This document shows, piece by piece, positions 57,186-64,000 of a stretch of DNA of 64,000 nucleotides (its first letter is position 1; each line of letters starts with the position of its first letter). A program made the position numbers and the translations under genes. The notes under the pieces are model-generated. The model saw nothing but the letters and a program-made list of their open reading frames with translations. It was not told where the DNA came from and ran no database searches. The DNA lies in NCBI GenBank assembly GCA_033807695.1, contig CM066310.1:3410001-3474000 (forward strand), read 5' to 3'. This stretch comes from Daedaleopsis sinensis (Eukaryota; Basidiomycota; Agaricomycetes; Polyporales; Polyporaceae).

Positions 57186-59615
57186 ACCGCAGATGCACGA
57201 GTGCCTTCCGAACACAGCACCTTTCTGGCAGCTAAGGGTGTACAGCACCGTGCGCCGAAGTTATACGGCGGGGGCTGGGCAGTCGACTCTCGCGGACTTG
57301 GCGAGTTCCAGTTCTCTCCTCCTGTACTTATCCGTATACTACGCACAGAGCGACTACAATATATGCACATTACCGCACCCGTACCCCGTCTCTGATCTCC
57401 CGTCCTGAATCCACCGCACACGTCTCCTCTTTGGGCAGACAGCTCGTGCGCCTATCAGTCGTCCCTCTTGGCTTCTGACCACCACTGCGCTCCCAACACA
57501 TCACCTCCCCGCCTCGTTTCCGCCGCGCAGACGGATATTTAGACACTCCACGACGTCTGTATTGACGCAGACACGTACGCGAGAACAATCCCGACACGCA
57601 CCGGTAAGTTCTTCCCCCTGTTCCTCCAGCCGCCTTTCCGCTCTAACACCCTCTCCGCGGTACTGCAGTCCCTGAGCTGCAACATCATTTGGCATCCTGG
57701 TGAGTTATAAACTCACAATAGACATCAGTAGACGTCAGTCAGTCAAGTGAGACGTGTCCCTACAACACTTGTACGCCATTTCGCGAGCGGGCGCCTATTA
57801 CTAACATTCACCCTTACCAGCGACCACCACCGCCCGCTCGACCTCTCCTCCGCCTCTTCTTGGCACAGCGACATCATACAGAACTCGATAAGGTAAGCCG
57901 CGAGCTTCAAAGCAGCATATACGAGTCACCCGTGTACTCAATGCGCGCCGCCCGATCTTCCACTGCCCAGCCCGCCGACGTCCGACAACCAGCGTCCAGT
58001 CCGGATTCACCTCCAACGTAGCCGATGGGCGATTGGACTTCCGCATAGCTGTATGACAATGGGACCAATTTCAGGTACCACACAAGAGACGCACCGGTGA
58101 GTTCCGCCCTCCTGCCACTCCTCTATCCGCCTTTCCACTCCACCCCCTCTGCGCGGTACGACAGTTAGCCGGACTGCACCCTCTTTTGCGACGCTAGAAA
58201 CGCACAGCAGACGCTATCAGACGTCAATCTGGCAAGTGGCACGCGTACCAAGGACGACTGGACGGGAGCGGGCTCATATTCTGCCATCCTGGCGGCGTCC
58301 GCTCGCGCTCGCGCTTCCAACCTCTCTCCCCATGGAACGACATCCTCCCGTGAACGCGCGAGAGGCTGCAAATGGGACACGTACCGTGAACATCCTCTCC
58401 ACCGCCCGCTCTCTCCCCTCTCTGTCCTCTCCCGCCCGCGACCTCGCTTCTGCAATTCGGCGCGTACCGGTGAGCTCCCCTTGACCACCCATTCTTCCGT
58501 GACGCCTCTATACCGCAGCCGTTCGTCTGACGAACAGCCCGCTCATATACAGCGCCAGTACCCATGGAGGAGGGCCGAGTGCACGGTGTGGAGGTATGTC
58601 CGCCGTCTGCATGCGTCCGTCACGGAAACTGACGCTCCTATCGAAAGCGTACAGCCGACGCGCCGCGCTCGGATGCTCGACGGAACCGCGGCCGCGACGC
58701 GTTTGCAAGAGGGAGCTCGCGTCGCTGTTCATCCCGCCTCGCGTCTCGAACGTATGTCACCCCCGCTCACGACCTACCTGCTGTGCCTATACTGACTCTG
58801 CTCAAACAACGCGTGTGTGTGATGTTGTCCCAGCATCCCAGGCCACCTTCGTCGACTGGCAGCGTCCGCAGCGCGCGCAGACAAGTGCGAGACCGGCCCC
58901 GGCGCGTCCGACTTACCGTGCTCAACTATCGCGGCGCGGCGCACGCGTCCACCGGTAGGTCCCATCCGTGGCATCGCCGACCCGACTCCTTTTGCGTGGG
59001 CCGGGGACGTGCGGCGTCTGCTTCGACGGCGGCGCTGCTGCCGACGTTGAGAGACGTCTGGCGACGGCGCTGAAGAGGTGAGTACGCGCAGGCATGTCGG
59101 GAATCGTGGTGATAGGCCCAGGGCGCCGTTCTCGCGCGGCAGCACGCCGCGCTCGGCGAGTTCGAAGATTCGAGGCCAGGAGGTCGATTCCGTCGGTGGG
59201 ACACACCAACTGCATCTCCTTCCGGCACCACTGTTTGTGGCGCGCCCGCTGCTCCTCCACTTTCCTCGTATCATACCGCGGCCGACTCGCACCAGGTAAG
59301 TCACCATGTGATAAGCGGTATACCGTCCGCATCGTGCAAGCCGCCGGGACTCGCGGTGACCTCACAGAAGGTCATCCAGGAGTCGTGCTCACCGCTGCTG
59401 CCGCACCTCTCGCGCTCTGCCAACATATTCAGAGCGTGTGGGGTGCGCCAGAGCATCAAGCAACGGTGGACGAGTGCGCCGGAATCATCTCTCAGTCGAG
59501 CACCTGCCGCGCACACTTTGAGCGCAGCTCGGAAATCACGTTTTCATCTGGCGGCGCTCACGACGATTCCACTCCAGGGCTTAGTTGCCGCACAGTGGCG
59601 ACGGTGAGCACTCGT

Positions 59616-59654
59616 CTCTGGTGCACCATGCAGAGCGTGCATGGTGCACCAGAG
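59616..59654. repeat. Perfect 16-bp-arm hairpin, 7-nt loop
   Basis: CTCTGGTGCACCATGC at 59616-59631 is exactly complementary to 59639-59654, with loop AGAGCGT. The arms contain the self-complementary GGTGCACC. Confidence 0.85.
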
Positions 59655-59898
59655 GACGGTGAAGGGTGCGGTTCCGGGAAGACCGCGATCATCCCTGCGG
59701 AGTTCTGCAGGATCGGCGCGAGGACGGTGAGCATGCGTCTCCTCCCCTCTGTCGCGCTGGGTGCTCACAGTGCACGTGGACGTCCTGGACGTCGTGTGCT
59801 GGCAGCGCGTGTTACACGCGAGCAAGATACTGCACCGGCTGGAGGACATATGACCATTCTGGCATGAACTGCATGCCGCCCGGGCCCTCGCCATATTC

Positions 59899-60468
59899 AC
59901 GACAACCATGCCCAGCGGCGGCCGTCTCGGACGTCCGTTTTTGGCGGCGATTGTGTGGGTTCAGATGACCTACCATAGCATTGGAGCTGCGCTGGCGGCC
60001 GGCGGACGTCTGCGACGTCCGACCTGAGCTGCCACAGCGTTGGAATGTCGCGGACACTACATGCACCCCGAGCGCCCGCAGATCGTACGGCGACAACCAT
60101 GACCAGCGGCGGCCGTCTCGGCCGTCCGTTTTTGACGGCGATTGGGTTGGTCCAGACGACCTGCGGTTGCATTGAGTTGCACTGGCGGCCGGCGGACATC
60201 TGCGACGTCCAAGCTGAGCTGCCACAGCGTTGGAATGTTGCAGACACTCCATGCACCCCGAGCACCCGCAGATCGTACGGCGACAACCATGACCAGCGGC
60301 GGCCGTCTCGGCCGTCCGTTTTTGACGGCGATTGGGTTGGTCCAGACGACCTACGGTTGCATTGAGTTGCACTGGCGGCCGGCGGACATCTGCGACGTCC
60401 AAGCTGAGCTGCCACAGCGTTGGAATGTTGCAGACACTCCATGCACCCCGAGCACCCGCAGATCGTAT
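59899..60468 (+). repeat. Tandem array of 190-bp units with GACGTC palindromes
   Basis: Three units, with CGACAACCATG starting near 59900, 60091 and 60281. The palindrome sits at 60004-60020 (perfect), 60194-60210 and 60384-60400 (both with one C-to-T change giving GGACATC). Units 2 and 3 are nearly identical; unit 1 is older. The minus strand is open over the whole array in two frames, as a result of the repeat. Confidence 0.9.
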
Positions 60469-60771
60469 GCGCTCCTCGAGGGAGAATATCCGCACCCACA
60501 TTTGGACCTCTCCCTCCCGCCCGCGTGGTCCGCATTGCTGACCTGTACGTACTACCTCTTCCGATGACCCAGCGACACACTCTGCCACTGTCTCTGACAT
60601 CCTATATCATGGTTCCTTCTCACACCACCTCCTCGTGTCTGTTCATGTTATGAAAATACTCTTGATAATTAACGTGATTAGAATAGATTCCGGGGGTTAA
60701 ATCTTTTATCTATGATTGCGATCTTATTAGTCACCGATGTGCTAATCTGATCGTTCCTGTGGCTGATCTGG

Positions 60772-60777
60772 TATATA
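60772..60777 (+). promoter_or_regulatory. TATA box of the 60868 gene
   Basis: TATATA (in GGTATATAGAC) about 95 bp upstream of the ATG at 60868, followed by a CT-rich leader. Confidence 0.6.
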
Positions 60778-60867
60778 GACATTGAGGAGCACATTCTGTT
60801 GAGCTTTCGTCCTCTCTCTTCAACCCCCATCATCTCAGCTACACTTGCTCTCTGCCATCTCTCTACT

Positions 60868-63800
60868 ATGGAACATCCTGACGAGTTTTTGCGTCCCGTT
60901 CAACTTGGTCTGTCTGATCTTGTCAACCATGCACAAGCACTTCTTCAACAAGGAGACGAAGACAGCATTGACCAATTCATCAAGCTCATGCTGGCAGGCC
61001 GTCTCACCGTGGATGATGAGGAGTGTCGTGTCATGGTCAACCCTCGTCAGGGTGCTGTCTTCCCCACCCGTAACATGGTGTCTTTCCGTGGAGATTTTGA
61101 CTCCTTGATTGGATTCAGTACCCGCCTGCCTATCAAGCACTCCCTTTCCATCTATCCGGTCCCCTCTTTCAATGATACTCTAACAAGAAGCATTCACATC
61201 TCGTTGACGGTGGTAAGTTGCAAAGTAAACTCATATTTTATAACTCTAATACTTGTATAGGGAGACAGACAAATTCCTGCCCATAAAATCCCCAATATAT
61301 GTATTGGCCGCTTTGGACTTCGTCGACAAGTACGCCTGCTTTTCCCAAAGCTCTACCGCGAAGATCTTCCTCCTGCCATTCAACCTGTGGACATCGCTGC
61401 AATCTACAATCAAGGCATTCGTCCTACCATCAAAAGAATTCTCCCTGAGAATCAAGCACATTGGCCTGCTTCATATGAAACTGAGCTTACCCGAGCCCAC
61501 GACAAGCAAGGACGACTCCACTACAGCTCTATTGACATTCCAGAAACCCATCTTCAACTCTTCGCAGCTGAACTTCGCCATTCACTCCGTGATCATCCTC
61601 GTCTTGGCGCTCCATGGTTTCAGATTGAATTCCGCGGCGAAAAGGGTGCCTACTCCTTTGCGTTTGAAGACGATGATGAACGCCAGTATGCGTTTAATCT
61701 TCTGGTGGAAGACCTCGATCTGGAGTACATTCAAAGCCATAACCAGATGGACAACTGGGCTGTTGACATTGGTGTGGAAATCCATCATCCTGACCATGTC
61801 ATGCAGTGGCTCGACAGCGCTCATCCTCGGCTTGTGGCACATCTCCTTCCATCACTTTCTAACTCTGAAGCTCAAAAGCTTACAGAGCTCTCCTACTTCC
61901 ACACCGATGTCAGTGCCCACCTCTTTGAACTCGCAGGCTTTAGGGTGGAGCCTGCTGAGCGTGGTCGTGCGGACAAAGTCCTTTACCTCAACGTCTACAC
62001 TACGGACAAGTCCATCACCTACCAACTCCACGATGGAATATTTCGTGAGCGCTCTGCTACCGATCTCTATCCTGGGCCACTTCCAAAGCTATGTGAAGAT
62101 CTCCTCAAAGTGATTGACACATTCCATATCTGTGCTGGCTCGAATGGACTGTCTCAAGATGGTACTGCTCGTGCCGAAGTCCGTGTCCGTCTCCCCAAAG
62201 TCAACGACACTCTGCTCACTTTCTCAACCCAACTACTCAACATATCTGTAATATCTATTCCCAATGATGTGTGGTGGTAAGTGCACCCTCAGAAGTATCA
62301 TTATTTGATATATTAATTCAACTTATTTTAGGGCATACAAAAACTATCGCACTGTGGCCATCTACTACGTCCTCAATGAGTTTCAAAGCTATGGTCCAGA
62401 ATCTCGTTCACTCTTGCCTTCCCTCACACTCGGCGCTGCATGCATCTATATGCTCAATGCTATAATGTCACGTCCTCGTGACTGGCGAGCAGAACGTGCG
62501 CTGCGGGATGCCTGCTGCTTGCGCGCTCCAGAAGGTTACGACATCACCGACAATGACCTTGTGGATCAAGAGTTCAATGTGGACGAAATTCATCCAGTTC
62601 CTGAGGAGCAAGGGATGTATGTGGTTGCTGATATACTCCGTGATGAACGTGGAGGTTGGCTTCGACTTCCTCGCCAGCGCGTTCTTGAACTCCCCCAACT
62701 CTGCATCCTCTACAAAGCAGCCTCAATCACTGATGTTCAGACTCGTCTGGGCGCTGGTGGAATCTCTTTTGGACGACGCCCTGCCAATACTGCTCGCACC
62801 AGCAATCGCATTACTCATACTACGCCTATCGAATTTGTCAACCCCACTGCCATTACCCCCAGTGTCTTTGGACTCGATGATCGTGGGATTCGACTTCACC
62901 CCCGTTTGCGTTTGGCCGGACGGGACATTCCAGAAGACATAGATGAAGAAGATGTGCCTTTTGAGCAAGATCTTGGCCTCGATGGACAGGGTTTACTCTA
63001 TGCTGACAGCGTGGTGGATCGAATCTGGGCGCAATTTCCCTTCGACATCATGACAGTCTCCCCCAATCTTAAAAGCCGCAAGGATCCAGCTTACACCACC
63101 CTTTCTATTGCTGAGCAAGCCAAGGTCACTATCGCAATGTTCAAGCGGCCAGTCATCCCCCTTCGTGCAGCATGGATGCGTGCTCGTGACGAGAAGTTCT
63201 GGACTACCACTCTCTTCAACCGCTACTTTCCTCCCAAAGGTGCGAAGATAGAGAATATGCAGAACTTTGGAAGTTGTCGCTACTTCCAGGACTGGATGCA
63301 AGTAATGAGTCAAGCCAAACCGGATTCAGCCCAGATCATCCGCTCCAAGGTTCTAAAGGAGTTCAAGAAGCTTCTATGGCTACCCCATACTAGCTCAGAC
63401 CGTATGTGGGTTACCAAAATGCCTATGGTGTCCCACGACCGCCACAAGTTCACGTTCTTCAATCTTGACGAAGATGCTGAATTCACTGCTGCTCCACATA
63501 TCGCGTTCAATCAGTCTATCGAGTTTGAGGTTGAGTTCCAGCTGGGAACATTCATTGCTGAAGAAGAGGAAGAAGATACTCCACCTCCAATGGATGAGCT
63601 GCGCATGCCACCACCTCCCGAAGAAAATCCCTTTCTACTTCGCCCTCCACCATCATTCATTGCCGACTCACTTCCACCGTCTCGTGCTCCATCTATGGCT
63701 CGTGCTCCATCTGTCCTATCCGCCCGACCTGCCTCTCCTCACTATCATCAGTCCTACTTGGACAGATTACCCAGTAGCGCAGGTGGAAAGCTACGTGCAC

Positions 63801-64000
63801 TGTCACATGCCCCTACTCCTGGTCCATCTAATCCTCGTCGTCCTGCTCCTCGGATGATGGCAGCTGAGCGTTTTCCATCATATGAGTTTGAGCGGTCTCC
63901 ATCTGTGGAGGTGGTTGCATATTCTGGAAAAGGCAAGGGCAGAGCGGATCAGGAAGAGATTATTGAAATCTCTGACAGTGATGATGACATTCCAAGCCCT
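60868..64000 (+). CDS. Large unknown protein, truncated by window edge
   Basis: Exons 60868-61212, 61261-62276 and 62332 to the right edge give at least 1010 residues with no stop; introns are 48 and 55 bp. I do not recognise a domain. The N-terminal two thirds look globular with mixed composition (for example IEFRGEKGAYSFAFEDDDER and IPNDVWWAYKNYRTVAIYY). Near residues 800-860 is a conserved-looking stretch, FQDWMQVMSQAKPDSAQIIR. After an acidic run (EEEEEDTPPPMDE) the protein becomes Ser/Pro/Arg-rich and disordered. It ends at the window edge with EEIIEISDSDDDIP, which fits a SUMO-interaction motif (hydrophobic core followed by Asp/Ser). GC content is visibly lower than in neighbouring genes, and the adjacent arrays stop before its promoter. 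Confidence 0.78.

Larger units (their letters stand above)
56880..60765. other. Repeat-rich spacer, no supported gene
   Basis: Holds paired palindromes at 57066 and 57169 and two similar stretches about 490 bp apart (57590-57760 and 58085-58260). Those stretches share GACGCACCGGTRAGTTC, CCGCCTTTCC and a splice-like end. It also holds a perfect 16-bp-arm hairpin and a 190-bp tandem array. Many GTGAGT/CAG pairs occur, but no sustained protein frame. Confidence 0.5.

Noticed and set aside
59812..60600. Minus-strand open frames of 262 and 227 codons
   Set aside because: Produced by the 190-bp tandem repeats; since 190 is not a multiple of three, the repeat is read in different frames and no domain is seen.

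Overview
The window looks like GC-rich nuclear DNA of a basidiomycete fungus, most likely an Agaricomycete. Genes are cut by many short introns of about 45-60 bp with GT-AG borders and the occasional GC-AG border. TATA boxes lie about 70-90 bp upstream of several start codons. The recognisable families (a large-insert G-protein alpha subunit, an SNF2-type helicase with a long disordered tail, a tyrosine-recombinase retrotransposon) fit that group. No tRNA, rRNA or CRISPR array was recognised. This is a repeat-rich accessory region: seven genes or element ORFs look intact, two are broken, and roughly two thirds of the sequence is repeats or decayed DNA.

Layout. 1-19.4 kb is a direct tandem duplication with an offset of 10,983 bp. 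Copy 1 (1-8592) ends in a truncated G-alpha gene (6560-8594). Copy 2 (10984-19402) runs into the intact 14-exon gene (17519-20664). Both copies carry a MITE-like insertion in intron 3. An inverted fragment of the G-alpha leader lies downstream (about 21.8-22.1 kb). 24.3-29.9 kb is a complete-looking Ngaro/PAT-type retrotransposon: split direct repeats A1-ORFs-B1-A2-B2 around gag, reverse transcriptase/RNase H and a tyrosine recombinase. It is flanked by older repeats. 31.0-32.0 and 34.8-35.6 kb are blocks of a satellite built from opposed half-units, flanking a five-exon gene (32468-34600) with a weak kinase-like C-terminus. 36.7 kb has degenerate telomere-like DNA, and 38.7-41.2 kb holds a decayed gene with frameshifts and two in-frame stops.

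43.5-60.9 kb holds two related small acidic-protein genes (43789-44554 and 46966-47554) and a 12-exon SNF2-type helicase gene (50078-56874). A striking sequence recurs through the spacers and in one 1.17-kb GC-AG intron of the helicase: the 17-bp palindrome GGACGTC-N3-GACGTCC, about 19 times between 44.6 and 60.4 kb and not noticed elsewhere in the window. It sits inside tandem arrays of unrelated unit sequence (107, 115, 103 and 190 bp). 60868 to the right edge is a large gene of unknown function with lower GC and a SUMO-interaction-like motif at the edge.

The strongest candidates for something undescribed are the shared GACGTC double palindrome, the near-complete overlap of gag and pol frames with start codons 7 nt apart, and a long inverted repeat (43500-43594) just upstream of the first acidic-protein gene. 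Exon maps were made by hand from splice consensus and frame continuity; none was checked against transcripts or databases.
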